A DNA stretch of 64,000 nt from Micromonospora siamensis. GTDB lineage: Bacteria; Actinomycetota; Actinomycetes; Mycobacteriales; Micromonosporaceae. A model generated the notes under the pieces. That model was not told the origin of the DNA. It was given only the letters and a program-made list of their open reading frames with translations, and ran no database searches. The translations under genes and the position numbers were made by a program. The DNA lies in contig NZ_LT607751.1 in the NCBI RefSeq assembly GCF_900090305.1, positions 1,736,001 to 1,800,000 on the forward strand, given 5' to 3'. Below are positions 8,843 to 18,095 of this stretch, one piece after another. Positions within the stretch are counted from its first letter, which is position 1. Each line of letters starts with the position of its first letter.

Positions 8843-9841
8843 ATGCTGAGGATCTACTTCACCGCTGAGGACATTCTCCGGACCCGGGTGGCCCCGGCCG
8901 CGGACGCGGTCTGGGAGACCGTCCTCAGCCTGCACGTGCTGTCCGGCGACGCCCGTGACCCGCTGCTGTCCGCGTGGCGGGGCGGGGTGGCGCGTACCCT
9001 CCGCCGCGAGGTCACCCACCGGCCGCGCCTGCTGCTGGCGTTGAACCCGCCCCGCGGCTACTTCCCGGACTTCCTCACCCCGTACGAGAGCCGCGACGGT
9101 TTCGAGGCCGGACTGGAGGCGCTGCGGTCCACCCCCGTACGCCGGCTGCGCCGGGAGTTGACCCTGGTCGCCGCCGGTGCCGCGCTGCCCTCGTCGGCCA
9201 CCGCGCTCGCCGACGGCGAGCCCGAGGCGCTGCGCCACCTCACCGACTCGGTGACGCACTACCGGGCCCGGGCCCTGGCACCGTACTGGGCCCGCATCGA
9301 GGCCGCGGTCGAGGCCGACCGGACCCGTCGGGCGCGGGCGCTGCTGGACGGCGGCGTGGAGGGACTGCTGGACAGCCTGCGGCCGGTGGTGCGTTGGGAG
9401 TCCGGCGTGCTCTCCGTGCCCGGCTACCCGAGCGACCGCGAGCTGCACCTGGACGGGCGGGGCCTGCTGCTGGTGCCGGCCTTCTTCTGCGCGCCGACCC
9501 CGGTCGCCCTGCTCGACCCGGCGCTGCCCCCGGTGCTGGTCTACCCGGTGGACCGGCTGGGCGGCCTGACCCGTACCGACGGCCGGCGCGGCCCGCAGAT
9601 CTCCGACGCGGAGCGGACCGCGTTGGCCGCGCTGCTCGGCCGGACCCGGGCCGAGGTGCTCGCGGCCAGCGAGGACGGCTGCACCACCGGGGAGGTCGCC
9701 CGCCGGCTGAAGATCTCACCGGCCGCGGCGAGCCAGCACACCGCCGTGCTGCGCAACGCGGGGTTGCTGGTCAGCAGCCGGGACCGCAACACCGTGCTGC
9801 ACACGCTCACCCCGCTGGGACGCGCCATGCTGCACTCCTGA
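8843..9841 (+). CDS. ArsR-type winged-helix transcriptional regulator
   Basis: The 332-aa protein has an uncharacterised N-terminal region of about 250 residues (MLRIYFTAEDILRTRVAPAA...) that is typical of a large actinobacterial regulator family. A C-terminal winged helix-turn-helix of ArsR type follows, with the recognition part TTGEVARRLKISPAAASQHT, then AVLRNAGLLVSSRDRNTVLH. The N-terminal region is assumed to be a ligand-binding or dimerisation domain. The ATG at 8843 follows GGGAG and fits the usual MLRIYF start; an earlier in-frame ATG at 8774 is less likely. The target is unknown; the protein may be autoregulatory through the upstream inverted repeat. Confidence 0.8.
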   Translation: MLRIYFTAEDILRTRVAPAADAVWETVLSLHVLSGDARDPLLSAWRGGVARTLRREVTHRPRLLLALNPPRGYFPDFLTPYESRDGFEAGLEALRSTPVRRLRRELTLVAAGAALPSSATALADGEPEALRHLTDSVTHYRARALAPYWARIEAAVEADRTRRARALLDGGVEGLLDSLRPVVRWESGVLSVPGYPSDRELHLDGRGLLLVPAFFCAPTPVALLDPALPPVLVYPVDRLGGLTRTDGRRGPQISDAERTALAALLGRTRAEVLAASEDGCTTGEVARRLKISPAAASQHTAVLRNAGLLVSSRDRNTVLHTLTPLGRAMLHS

Positions 9842-9858
9842 GGAGGGCCCCAGCAGAG

Positions 9859-10947
9859 TCAGAGGGCCAGCGAGGCCACGGCGGTGGTGCCGGCGGGCGG
9901 CGGCAGCAGGTTCGAGGAGACTCCCTCGGCGGCCAGGGCGGTGCGCAGCCGTTGCAGGTCGACGCCGAAGCGGACCAGGTCGGGCCGGTCGACCGGGGTC
10001 GGCGCCGCGCCGAGGATCAGCCCGGTCGCCGAGGTCGGCCAGTCCGGAACGGTGGCGGTCATGCCGGCGCGTACCTCGGCGTCGGTGACGTGGGTGAAGA
10101 CCGTGCCGGGGGCGACGACCCCGGCCACCGCGTCGATCGCCCGGCGGACCGCGGCCGGGTCCGCCTCGGCGTCACCCAGCCGGTCGGGCAGGGTCGCGGC
10201 GGCCCGAAGCCCGGCCGCCCGGGCCTCGGCGGTGCCCAGCGAGAAGAGATCCAGCGCGCTCTCCCGGATCAGCGCGGCCGCACCGGCGCCGTCGTCCGGC
10301 GGGGCCACCCCGAGATAGCCGCGCACCACGGCGACGGGGACCTGGTCCCGCTTGCCCTTGATCAGCTCACCGGCGCCGGCGAGCTCGTCCACCACCGCCA
10401 TCTGGGTCAGCTGGAGTTCGTTGCCGTACGGGTCGACCTCGCCCCGGTGGTCCCGCATGGCGGCCATCCCGGCGACGCCGAGCGCCACGTCGGTGAGGCC
10501 GTTGCGCCACGGCCGGCCCATCGTGTCGCTGATGATGACGGCCACGTCCACGCCGTAGCGCTCGTGCAGGGCCGCGCGCAACGCGCGGGCCGAGGCGTCC
10601 GGGTCCTTCGGGAGCAGCACCAGGCGGGTCGGGTCGACGTTGGAGGCGTCGATGCCGGCCGAGGCCATCACGAAGCCGTGGTGGGTCTGCACGATCCGGG
10701 TCGCCCCACGGGTGGCCACCACCCGGGCCGTCTCGGCGGCCAGCACCTCGTCCCGGGCGGCGAGCCGCTCCGGACCGTCGGCCGGCACGTCCACCAGGCG
10801 ACCCTCCGCCTTCGACACGATCTTGCTGGTGACGACCAGCACGTCGCCGTCGCGCAGCCACGGCGCGGCAGCGCCGATCAGGGCCGCCAGGTCGTCGCCC
10901 TCGGTCACGTCGCCGATGCCCAGCACCGGCAGGATCTCCAGCCTCAC
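9859..10947 (-). CDS. fbiB: Coenzyme F420-0:L-glutamate ligase, CofE domain with non-standard C-terminus
   Basis: The enzyme adds L-glutamate residues to F420-0 using GTP. The CofE core spans about residues 1-245: LPVLGIGDVTEGDDLAALI, VVTSKIVSKAEGRLVDV, QTHHGFVMASAGIDASNV and IISDTMGRPWRNG are all recognisable. The protein is 362 aa. Mycobacterial FbiB is about 448 aa with a C-terminal FMN nitroreductase domain, which reduces dehydro-F420-0. Here only about 115 residues follow, with weak resemblance (LRTALAAEGVSSN) to the end of such a domain. The GTG start overlaps the fbiA stop as GTGA, so translation is coupled. Confidence 0.88.
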   Translation of the reverse strand: MRLEILPVLGIGDVTEGDDLAALIGAAAPWLRDGDVLVVTSKIVSKAEGRLVDVPADGPERLAARDEVLAAETARVVATRGATRIVQTHHGFVMASAGIDASNVDPTRLVLLPKDPDASARALRAALHERYGVDVAVIISDTMGRPWRNGLTDVALGVAGMAAMRDHRGEVDPYGNELQLTQMAVVDELAGAGELIKGKRDQVPVAVVRGYLGVAPPDDGAGAAALIRESALDLFSLGTAEARAAGLRAAATLPDRLGDAEADPAAVRRAIDAVAGVVAPGTVFTHVTDAEVRAGMTATVPDWPTSATGLILGAAPTPVDRPDLVRFGVDLQRLRTALAAEGVSSNLLPPPAGTTAVASLAL

Positions 10948-11891
10948 ACCAGCTCCAAGGCGGACCGGACCATCGCCGCGGTCGCCGTCTCGTCGGTCAT
11001 CCGAAGCGGAGCCGCGCCGACCGTCACCCCCGGCACCTGGGCACCCGCGTCCTCCGGCGCTACCAGCCAGCCGTCCAGCAGGCCACCGTCGCGCCGCCCG
11101 CCGTAGAGCCGGCCCACCCCGGCGGCGCTGCACTCCACGCCGAGTACGGCGAGGCAGCGGTCGGCCATCCCGCGGACCGGGGCGCCCCCGATGATCGGCG
11201 ACACCCCCACCACCGGTGCCGGCCCGGTCGCCACGGCGTCGCGCAGCCCGGGCACGGCGAGCACCGGCGCGACGCTCACCACCGGGTTGCTCGGCGCGAC
11301 CAGGACCACGTCGGCCCCGCCGATCGCGTCCAGCACACCGGGCGCCGGCTTCGCGGCGTCCGCGCCGACGAAGACGAACCGGTGGGTCGGGATGTCGGCG
11401 CGGTAGCGCACCCACCACTCCTGGAAGTGGATGGCCCGCTGGCCCTGCTCGCCGTCGACCACCGCGTGGGTCTCCAGCCGGTCGTCGGTGGCCGGGAGGA
11501 TCTTCACGCCGGGCTGCCAGCGGGTGGCCAGCGCCTCCGTCACCTCGGACAGCGGGTACCCGGCGTTGAGCATGGTGGTGCGGACCAGGTGGGTGGCGAT
11601 GTCCTTGTCGCCGAGGCCGAACCAGGCCGGCTCGGCGCCGTACGCGGCCAGCTCCGCCTTCACCGTCCAGCTCTCGTCGACCCGGCCCCAGCCCCGCTCG
11701 GGATCGGCCCCGCCGCCGAGGGTGTACATGACGCTGTCCAGGTCGGGACAGACCCGCAGGCCGTGCAGCAGCAGGTCGTCGCCGACGTTCACCACGGCGG
11801 TCACCTCGGCGCCCACCTCACGGGCGTACGCCCGGACGCCGAGCAGGAACCGGGCACCCCCGATGCCGCCGGCCAGAACCACGATGCGCAT
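10944..11891 (-). CDS. fbiA: 2-phospho-lactate/PEP transferase of F420 synthesis
   Basis: FbiA (CofD) transfers the phospholactyl or enolpyruvyl group from its GDP-activated form to FO, giving (dehydro-)F420-0. The 315-aa sequence begins with the family signature MRIVVLAGGIGGARFLLG. It continues with VVNVGDDLLLHGLRVCPDLD, GLGDKDIATHLVRT and the nucleotide-binding APSNPVVSV. The start at MRIVVLAGG is preferred over an ATG 18 bp upstream. It is the first gene of an fbiA-fbiB operon. fbiC lies about 1.1 kb away, divergently oriented. The guanylyltransferase FbiD (CofC) is not in this window. Confidence 0.93.
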   Translation of the reverse strand: MRIVVLAGGIGGARFLLGVRAYAREVGAEVTAVVNVGDDLLLHGLRVCPDLDSVMYTLGGGADPERGWGRVDESWTVKAELAAYGAEPAWFGLGDKDIATHLVRTTMLNAGYPLSEVTEALATRWQPGVKILPATDDRLETHAVVDGEQGQRAIHFQEWWVRYRADIPTHRFVFVGADAAKPAPGVLDAIGGADVVLVAPSNPVVSVAPVLAVPGLRDAVATGPAPVVGVSPIIGGAPVRGMADRCLAVLGVECSAAGVGRLYGGRRDGGLLDGWLVAPEDAGAQVPGVTVGAAPLRMTDETATAAMVRSALELV

Positions 11892-11987
11892 GCCTCCATC
11901 CTTCCGCACGGAACGTCGGCGGTCCGCCGCCGGCCCGGGAGACTAGGCTCACGTCGCATCCGACCGCCCACGCGAGGGGGAGAGTTC

Positions 11988-12872
11988 GTGACCAGCCCCG
12001 ACGAGTCCGCGTCCACCGACCCGACTCCGGCCCGCCGGCTCACCGAGCCGCTGCGCGAGCCGGCCGCGCTGGCGCTGCTCGGCGCGAACGCCGTGTTCCT
12101 CTTCGTCGGCCTGCTCCGCCTGCTGGTGCCCAACGGCTACGGCGACCTCACCGACCGGGCCGACGTCGCGTACTCCTTCTTCGTGGGGCTGAACGCGGCA
12201 CTGCTGCCGCTGCTCGCGGTGCTGCTGGCCACGCACGTGCGGCCGGTGCTGCCGCAGGCCGCGCTGGTCACGAAGGTGGCGCTCGGCGAGTACGCGGTCA
12301 GCGGTGTGCTCGGCGCGCTGAGCTTCCTGATCTGGATGGTCGGTCGGCTGGCCGAGGGCGAGGTCTTCAACGTGCTGCTCGGGGTGCTGTCCCGGGCCGG
12401 CTGGCTGGTCCTGGTCGCGGTGGGCGCGCTGGTGGTGTGGAAGGTGTGGAGCACCCTCTACCGAACGCCGAAGCCGCCGCCCGGCGTGTACGGGCAGCCG
12501 CAGCCCGGCTGGCCGCAGCAGCCCGCCGGCTGGCCCGCCCCCGGCCAGCCCGCCGGCCCGTACGGCCAGCCCTCCGCCCCGACCGGCCCGCAGTACGGTC
12601 AGCCGTACCCGGGACAGCCCGGCGCCGGCCCGCAGTTCGCCCCGCCGGCCGGCCAGTCCCCCCCGCCCGCCGGCCAGTACGGCCAGCCCCACGCGCCGTA
12701 CTCGGCCCCGCCGGCCACCGGGGCGCAGCCGGCCCACCCCGCCCCGCCGTTCGGGCAGCCGCCGTCGGCGGACCCGACCCAGACCATCCCCCGCCAGCCG
12801 GGCGAGCCGGCCGGCCAGGAGAGCGACCGGACGCAGCCCTTCCGTCGCGACGACCAGAACCCGCCGCGCTGA
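11988..12872 (+). CDS. Membrane protein with Pro/Gly/Gln-rich cytoplasmic tail
   Basis: The 294-aa protein of unknown function has about four transmembrane helices between residues 25 and 155 (LALLGANAVFLFVGLLRLLV, FFVGLNAALLPLLAVLLA, a third near AVSGVLGALSFLIW, and WLVLVAVGALVVWKVW). A low-complexity tail of about 130 residues follows, made of repeated YGQP, PAGQ and QPG units. Such tails occur in actinobacterial proteins linked to cell division or signalling, but no role can be assigned here. The GTG start has GAGGGGGAGAG upstream. TAGGCT at 11944-11949 resembles an actinomycete -10 box. Confidence 0.7.
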   Translation: MTSPDESASTDPTPARRLTEPLREPAALALLGANAVFLFVGLLRLLVPNGYGDLTDRADVAYSFFVGLNAALLPLLAVLLATHVRPVLPQAALVTKVALGEYAVSGVLGALSFLIWMVGRLAEGEVFNVLLGVLSRAGWLVLVAVGALVVWKVWSTLYRTPKPPPGVYGQPQPGWPQQPAGWPAPGQPAGPYGQPSAPTGPQYGQPYPGQPGAGPQFAPPAGQSPPPAGQYGQPHAPYSAPPATGAQPAHPAPPFGQPPSADPTQTIPRQPGEPAGQESDRTQPFRRDDQNPPR

Positions 12873-12999
12873 CCCCTCGCCGGCCGGGCGGGCCCGGGGC
12901 TGACGCCGCCCTGACCCGGCGCTGACCGCCGGACGGGTCGGATCTCACACCCGGTCGCTGGCCCCTCCCCGCGGGCGGGGCAGCGCCTAGGCTGAACGG

Positions 13000-15543
13000 A
13001 TGTCTGACCGCATCGATCCCGGGCCGACCGAGGCGAGCGTGCGCCGGGCCCTGCGCCGGGCCGCCTCCGGGCGGGCGCTCGACGTCGACGAGGCCACCGG
13101 CCTGCTGGCCGCCCGCGGGCCGGAGCTGGACGAGCTGCTCCGGCTCGCCGGGGAGGTCCGCGACGCCGGCCTGCGGGACGCCGGCCGGCCGGGTGTGGTG
13201 ACGTACTCGAAGAAGGTCTTCGTCCCGCTGACCCGGCTCTGCCGGGACCGGTGCCACTACTGCACCTTCGCCACCGTGCCGCACCGGCTGCCGGCGGCCT
13301 ATCTGGAGCAGGACGAGGTCCTCGCGATCGCCCGGGAGGGCGCGGCGCAGGGCTGCAAGGAGGCCCTGTTCACCCTGGGTGACCGGCCCGAGGAACGCTG
13401 GCCGGCGGCCCGGCGGTGGCTGGACGAGCGGGGCTACGACTCCACCCTGGACTATCTGCGCGCCTGCGCGGTGGCGGTGCTGGAGGAGACCGGCCTGCTG
13501 CCGCACCTCAACCCGGGCGTGCTCTCCTGGTCGGAGCTGCACCGGCTCAAGCCGGTCGCGCCGAGCATGGGGATGATGCTGGAGACCACCGCCACCCGGC
13601 TCTGGTCCGAGCCGGGTGGCCCGCACTTCGGCTCGCCCGACAAGGAGCCCGCGGTGCGGCTGCGGGTCCTCGACGACGCGGGCCGGGTCGGCGTGCCGTT
13701 CACCACCGGCATTCTGATCGGCATCGGCGAGACCCCCGCCGAGCGGGTCGACGCGCTCTTCGCGATCCGCCGGGCCATGCGGGAGTACGGCCACCTCCAG
13801 GAGGTGATCGTGCAGAACTTCCGCGCCAAGCCGGACACGGCGATGCGCGGGATGCCCGACGCCGAGCTGCACGACCTGGCGGCCACGGTGGCGGTGGCCC
13901 GGCTGCTGCTCGGCCCGAAGGCCCGGATCCAGGCCCCGCCGAACCTGATCGCCGGCGAATACTCGCTGCTGCTGCGGGCCGGCATCGACGACTGGGGCGG
14001 GGTGTCGCCGCTCACCCCCGACCACGTCAACCCGGAGCGCCCGTGGCCGCAGCTGGACGAGCTGGCCCGGCACACGGCGGCGGCCGGCTTCACGCTGCGC
14101 GAGCGGCTCACCATCTACCCGGAGTACGTCCGGGCCGGCGACCCCTGGCTCGATCCGCGCCTGCTGCCGCACGTGGGCGCGCTGGCCGACCCGGTGACCG
14201 GGCTGGCCGTCGAGGAGGCCCGCCCGCAGGGCCGGCCCTGGCAGGAGCCGGAGGAGGTCTTCGGCGGCGGCCGGGTCGACCTGCACGCCACCATCGACAC
14301 CACGGGCCGCACCGACGACCGGCGGGGCGACTTCGACAGCGTCTACGGGGACTGGTCGGAGGTGGCCGGCAAGGTCACCCCCGAGGCGGCGGCCCGCAAG
14401 GCGGCCGGCCGGGCCGGTGGGGTGCCGGTGGCCGGGGGCGACCTGGCGGCCGGTCTGCGGCTGGCGGCCGACGATCCGGCGGCGCTGCTGGAGCCCCGGC
14501 ACGCCGACGCGGCGCTGGCCCTGTTCGGCGCGGACGGGCCGGCCCTGGACGAGCTGTGCCGGCTCGCCGACGACGTGCGCCGGGAGACCGTCGGCGACGA
14601 CGTCACCTACGTGGTCAACCGGAACATCAACTTCAGCAACGTCTGCTACGTGGGCTGCCGGTTCTGCGCCTTCGCCCAGCGGGAGCGGGACGCCGACGCG
14701 TACCGGCTCTCGGTGGACCAGGTCGCCGACCGGGCGGCGGAGGCGTGGGCGGCCGGGGCCGGCGAGGTCTGCCTCCAGGGCGGGATCGACCCGAAGATGC
14801 CGGTCACCGGTTACGCCGACATCGTCCGGGCGATCAAGGCCCGGGTGCCCGGCATGCATGTGCACGCCTTCTCCCCGATGGAGATCGTCACCGCCGCGGC
14901 CCGGGCCGGGGTGCCGGTGAAGGAGTGGCTGCTCCAACTCCGCGAGGCCGGCCTGGACACCATCCCGGGCACCGCCGCGGAGATCCTCGACGACGACGTG
15001 CGCTGGGTGCTCACCAAGGGCAAGCTGCCGGCCGCCGCCTGGGTCGAGGTGGTGAGCACGGCCCACGAGCTGGGCATCCGCTCCAGCTCCACGATGATGT
15101 ACGGCCACGTCGACCACCCGGGCCAGTGGCTGGCGCACTTCCGGGTGCTGGCCGGGGTGCAGGACCGCACGGGCGGCTTCACCGAGTTCGTGGCCCTGCC
15201 GTTCGTGCACACCAACGCGCCGATCTACCTGGCCGGCATCGCCCGGCCCGGCCCGACCTGGCGGGAGAACCGGGTGGTGCACGCGATGGCCCGGTTGCTG
15301 CTGCACGGGCGGATCGACAACATCCAGTGCTCCTGGGTGAAGCTCGGTGACGCCGGCACGGTGGAGATGCTCAACGGCGGCTGCAACGACCTGGGCGGCA
15401 CGCTGATGGAGGAGACGATCTCCCGGATGGCCGGTTCGGGCAACGGGTCGGCGCGTACCGAGGAGCAGCTGCGGGCGATCGCGGCGGCCGCCGGACGACC
15501 GGCCCGCAAGCGGACGACCGCGTACGGTCACGTCCGCGCCTGA
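13000..15543 (+). CDS. fbiC: FO synthase, CofG-CofH fusion
   Basis: This 847-aa bifunctional radical-SAM enzyme makes 7,8-didemethyl-8-hydroxy-5-deazariboflavin (FO), the F420 chromophore, from tyrosine and the riboflavin precursor 5-amino-6-ribitylaminouracil. The CofG half has its iron-sulfur cysteines at C81, C85 and C88 (CRDRCHYC). The CofH half has C549, C553 and C556 (CYVGCRFC). Both halves are full length, matching actinobacterial FbiC. The ATG at 13000 is preceded by TAGGCT a few bases upstream, so the transcript may have a very short leader. Together with fbiA and fbiB it gives this locus most of the F420 pathway. Confidence 0.96.
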   Translation: MSDRIDPGPTEASVRRALRRAASGRALDVDEATGLLAARGPELDELLRLAGEVRDAGLRDAGRPGVVTYSKKVFVPLTRLCRDRCHYCTFATVPHRLPAAYLEQDEVLAIAREGAAQGCKEALFTLGDRPEERWPAARRWLDERGYDSTLDYLRACAVAVLEETGLLPHLNPGVLSWSELHRLKPVAPSMGMMLETTATRLWSEPGGPHFGSPDKEPAVRLRVLDDAGRVGVPFTTGILIGIGETPAERVDALFAIRRAMREYGHLQEVIVQNFRAKPDTAMRGMPDAELHDLAATVAVARLLLGPKARIQAPPNLIAGEYSLLLRAGIDDWGGVSPLTPDHVNPERPWPQLDELARHTAAAGFTLRERLTIYPEYVRAGDPWLDPRLLPHVGALADPVTGLAVEEARPQGRPWQEPEEVFGGGRVDLHATIDTTGRTDDRRGDFDSVYGDWSEVAGKVTPEAAARKAAGRAGGVPVAGGDLAAGLRLAADDPAALLEPRHADAALALFGADGPALDELCRLADDVRRETVGDDVTYVVNRNINFSNVCYVGCRFCAFAQRERDADAYRLSVDQVADRAAEAWAAGAGEVCLQGGIDPKMPVTGYADIVRAIKARVPGMHVHAFSPMEIVTAAARAGVPVKEWLLQLREAGLDTIPGTAAEILDDDVRWVLTKGKLPAAAWVEVVSTAHELGIRSSSTMMYGHVDHPGQWLAHFRVLAGVQDRTGGFTEFVALPFVHTNAPIYLAGIARPGPTWRENRVVHAMARLLLHGRIDNIQCSWVKLGDAGTVEMLNGGCNDLGGTLMEETISRMAGSGNGSARTEEQLRAIAAAAGRPARKRTTAYGHVRA

Positions 15544-15582
15544 CGTCGAACCTTTTCCCACCGCCGGCCGTACCCGTTGTCG

Positions 15583-15614
15583 CCGGCGGCGGTCGCGGCG
15601 AGGACCGCCGCCGG
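15583..15614 (+). terminator. Hairpin terminator after fbiC
   Basis: A perfect 12-bp inverted repeat CCGGCGGCGGTC / GACCGCCGCCGG with an 8-nt loop begins 40 bp after the fbiC stop. Confidence 0.65.
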
Positions 15615-15698
15615 TAGCCCTCATCCCGGGCCCGGCGGCATCCGTCCGGACCTCGGTCGTCCCGCGGGCGCTGCGGCGCCACGGTGGAAAGGTTGCCC

Positions 15699-15977
15699 AT
15701 GACCAGTGCAGAGCGGAAGCGGCCCTGGCCGCGGCTGACCCGCCGGCAGACGTTGACCGCCGCCGCGAGCGCCACCCTCGGCGCCGCCGCGCTCACCGTG
15801 CCGGGCCTGTCGGCCGCGCAGAACTCTCCGACGTCGGCGGCGCAGGAGGGTCCGATCGTCGTCCACCTGAGGGACGCGGCCTCCGGCGCCATGGACGTCT
15901 TCGTCGGCACGTCCCGGATCCAGGTCCGCGACCGGGGGCTGGCGGAGCGGCTTCGGCGCGCCGCCGGCCGGCGCTGA
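15699..15977 (+). CDS. Small protein with Tat-type signal peptide
   Basis: A 92-aa product. LTRRQTLTAAASATLG from about residue 13 is a twin-arginine motif followed by a hydrophobic stretch ending near LSAAQ, so it is probably exported folded. About 50 residues would remain: a short beta-like stretch (EGPIVVHLRDAASGAMDVFVGTS) and a basic end. GGAAAGG precedes the ATG. The next gene, a DUF4331 protein without a signal peptide, begins 12 bp after the stop. The two are co-transcribed and probably work together. No function is known for this small protein. Confidence 0.65.
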   Translation: MTSAERKRPWPRLTRRQTLTAAASATLGAAALTVPGLSAAQNSPTSAAQEGPIVVHLRDAASGAMDVFVGTSRIQVRDRGLAERLRRAAGRR

Positions 15978-15989
15978 GCGGGGGCCGGC

Positions 15990-17387
15990 ATGTCTTCCCA
16001 CCGTGAGGCTCCGGAGATCGCCAAGGATCCGGTCGCCGACAGCTCCGACCTGTACGCCTTCGTCACGCCGGGCCACCCGGACTCGGTCACGTTGATCGCC
16101 AACTACGTGCCGTTGCAACTGCCGTCCGGTGGGCCGAACTTCTTCGAGTTCGGCGACGACGTCCGGTACGAAATCCACGTCGACAACGACGGAGACGGGC
16201 ACCCGGATGTCACCTATCGTTTCGAATTCACCACCGAGATCACGAATCCGAACAGTTTTCTCTACAACACCGGGCCGATCGAGTCGCTGGACAGCAGGAA
16301 CTGGAACCGCCGCCAGTTCTACCGGCTGACCCGGATCGCGGACGGCCGGGAGCACGTGCTGGCGCACAAACTGCCCTGCCCGCCGTGCAATGTCGGGCCG
16401 TTGTCGACGCCGAAATACCACGAGCTGGTGCGGCAGGCGACGTACCGGCTCTCGACCGGGGAGAAGGTCTTCGCCGGGCAGCGCGCGGACGGCTTCTTCG
16501 TCGACCTGGGCGCGGTCTTCGAGCTGGGTACGCTGCGCCCGTTCCAACAGTTGCACGTGGCCGGGAAGAAGCTGTTCAAGGCCGAGGGGGAGCCGGTCAA
16601 CTCGCTGGACCGGATGAACGTGCACAGCCTCGCGGTGCAGGTGCCGCTGAGCCGGGTGCGCCGCCGGGCCAACCGGTACGCCGCCGCCGACCGGGCCTCG
16701 GTGATCGGGGTCTGGACGTCCGCCTCCCGGCAGCAGGTGCGGGTGCTGGGCGACCGGGTGGCCGCCGACACCGCCGCCGGGCCGTTCACCCAGGTCTCCC
16801 GACTGGGGAATCCGCTGTTCAACGAGGTCGTCGTGCCGATGTCCAAGAAGGACCTGTGGAACACCCTGCCGCCGTCGGAGGACAAGCGGTTCGCGCACTT
16901 CGTGGAGCATCCGGAGCTGGCCGCCCTGCTGCCGACGCTCTATCCCGGGGTCTTCCCGCGGCTGGAGGCGTTGAACAGGTCGAAGAAGCCGCGGGCGGAC
17001 CTGGCGGCCGTCCTGCTCACCGGCATCCCGGCCGGGCTGATCGACGGCTTCGCCAACAACACCGGCGAGATCCAGGCCGACATGCTGCGGTTGAACACCG
17101 CCATCCCGCCGACCCGCAAGCCGGACCGGTTCGGGGTGCTCGGCGGCGACCTGGCCGGCTTCCCGAACGGCCGCCGGGTCGGTGACGACGTGGTGAGCAT
17201 CGCACTGCGGGCCATCGCCGGGGTCACCGTGCCGCTGGTCGACAAGACGTTCACCCCGGACGCGGCGGCCGCCGCGGTGACCCCCGGGTTGAGCGCCGCC
17301 GACGTGACCGCGCCGTTCCTCGGGGACTTCCCCTTCCTCGGCACGCCGTACGACGGGTTCGGCAACCCACCGGCAACAAAGTCCTGA
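15990..17387 (+). CDS. DUF4331 domain protein
   Basis: The 465-aa protein spans the whole DUF4331 family. It opens with the family hallmark SSHREAPEIAKDPVADSSDLYAFV, and also contains FEFGDDVRYEIHVDNDGDGHPDVTYRFEF and the C-P-P-C-N-V-G-P motif near residue 132. DUF4331 proteins are beta-rich and usually exported, but their biochemical role is not established. This copy starts directly at SSHREAP with no signal sequence. The gene before it supplies a Tat signal on a separate small protein. A 5-bp gap joins it to the next small gene. Confidence 0.85.
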   Translation: MSSHREAPEIAKDPVADSSDLYAFVTPGHPDSVTLIANYVPLQLPSGGPNFFEFGDDVRYEIHVDNDGDGHPDVTYRFEFTTEITNPNSFLYNTGPIESLDSRNWNRRQFYRLTRIADGREHVLAHKLPCPPCNVGPLSTPKYHELVRQATYRLSTGEKVFAGQRADGFFVDLGAVFELGTLRPFQQLHVAGKKLFKAEGEPVNSLDRMNVHSLAVQVPLSRVRRRANRYAAADRASVIGVWTSASRQQVRVLGDRVAADTAAGPFTQVSRLGNPLFNEVVVPMSKKDLWNTLPPSEDKRFAHFVEHPELAALLPTLYPGVFPRLEALNRSKKPRADLAAVLLTGIPAGLIDGFANNTGEIQADMLRLNTAIPPTRKPDRFGVLGGDLAGFPNGRRVGDDVVSIALRAIAGVTVPLVDKTFTPDAAAAAVTPGLSAADVTAPFLGDFPFLGTPYDGFGNPPATKS

Positions 17388-17398
17388 TCGGGGTGACC

Positions 17399-17743
17399 AT
17401 GCACACGCACCACCACGAGTACGGGCCCACCGGGAGCGGGACCGTCCTGCTCGACATCGGGGCCGACACCGGTGCCCTGATCATCTACACCGGACCGGAC
17501 CTGCGGGGCCGGGAGATCGAGATCAGCCGGACGGACCGGGCGGACGGTGTGCGTACCCATGCCGCCGTCCGCGAGCGGATCGTCCGCGAGGGTTCGTTCC
17601 ACAGTGCGGTCTACCCGGATCTGGCGGCGGGTGTCTATACCGTCTGGTGGGACGCCGAACGACCGGCCGGAACGGCCACCGTGGCCGGTGGCGGCATCGC
17701 CGAATTCGTCTGGCCGACCAGCGCTCCGGCGGGCTCCGACTGA
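17399..17743 (+). CDS. Small beta-rich protein, unknown function
   Basis: A 114-aa protein with an N-terminal H-T-H-H-H-E stretch and several short strands (GTVLLDIGADTGALIIYTG, GVYTVWWDAERPAGTATVAG). It resembles small actinobacterial proteins that accompany DUF4331 genes, and I do not know a function. Start is either this ATG or the in-frame GTG 6 bp upstream (17393). It is the last gene of the Tat-peptide/DUF4331 trio and is followed by two hairpins. Confidence 0.65.
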   Translation: MHTHHHEYGPTGSGTVLLDIGADTGALIIYTGPDLRGREIEISRTDRADGVRTHAAVRERIVREGSFHSAVYPDLAAGVYTVWWDAERPAGTATVAGGGIAEFVWPTSAPAGSD

Positions 17744-17768
17744 GCCTGTCCCGATGCGCCGGCCCGTC

Positions 17769-17797
17769 GCGCCCTGTCCACGATGTGGGCAGGGCGC
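17769..17797 (+). terminator. Hairpin terminator
   Basis: A 12-bp stem with one G-U pair (arms start GCGCCCTG and end CAGGGCGC), 26 bp after the end of the DUF4331 trio. Confidence 0.6.
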
Positions 17798-17851
17798 TGT
17801 CGGCGTTTCGCGGCTCGGCGGGCGGTCGGCGGCACGGCGGGTTAACCTGTC

Positions 17852-17880
17852 CCCCACCAAGATCAGCGATCTTGGTGGGG
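17852..17880. terminator. Strong hairpin, terminator or REP-like repeat
   Basis: Perfect 13-bp arms CCCCACCAAGATC and GATCTTGGTGGGG have a 3-nt loop. It is the second hairpin in the 495-bp gap 17744-18238 upstream of whiB. The symmetry suits a repeated extragenic element as well as a terminator. Confidence 0.6.
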
Positions 17881-18095
17881 CGGTCCTCCGCATGCGGCCG
17901 GACGGCCCGTCCACCGCCTCCGCCCCGGCGACGACGGGCGCGGACGGCGGCGGCGCCACGGCAGAAAATTCGGCAACTCGCCGAAGAGGGCGTTACTCGT
18001 CCGGGGTCTGAATCGATAGGGCAGGTTGCGAGGCCGGGCGGCTCAGGCGGCCACCCGGGGCGTGTCGGGAGGGCGACTCCATTATCAAGTTTGGC

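Noticed and set aside
10948..11418. N-terminal extension of fbiB into the fbiA gene
   Set aside because: The frame is open but it lies inside fbiA. The GTGA overlap at 10947 gives the CofE-type start expected for the family.
12367..15624. Open frame of more than 1000 codons antisense to fbiC
   Set aside because: It overlaps a complete FO synthase with both radical-SAM motifs; the antisense product is compositionally biased and has no motif.
15977..15990. Frameshift splitting one Tat-exported DUF4331 gene
   Set aside because: Both genes have their own stop and start and the small one has about 50 residues after its signal; without a fused relative to compare, an intentional two-gene layout is the simpler reading.
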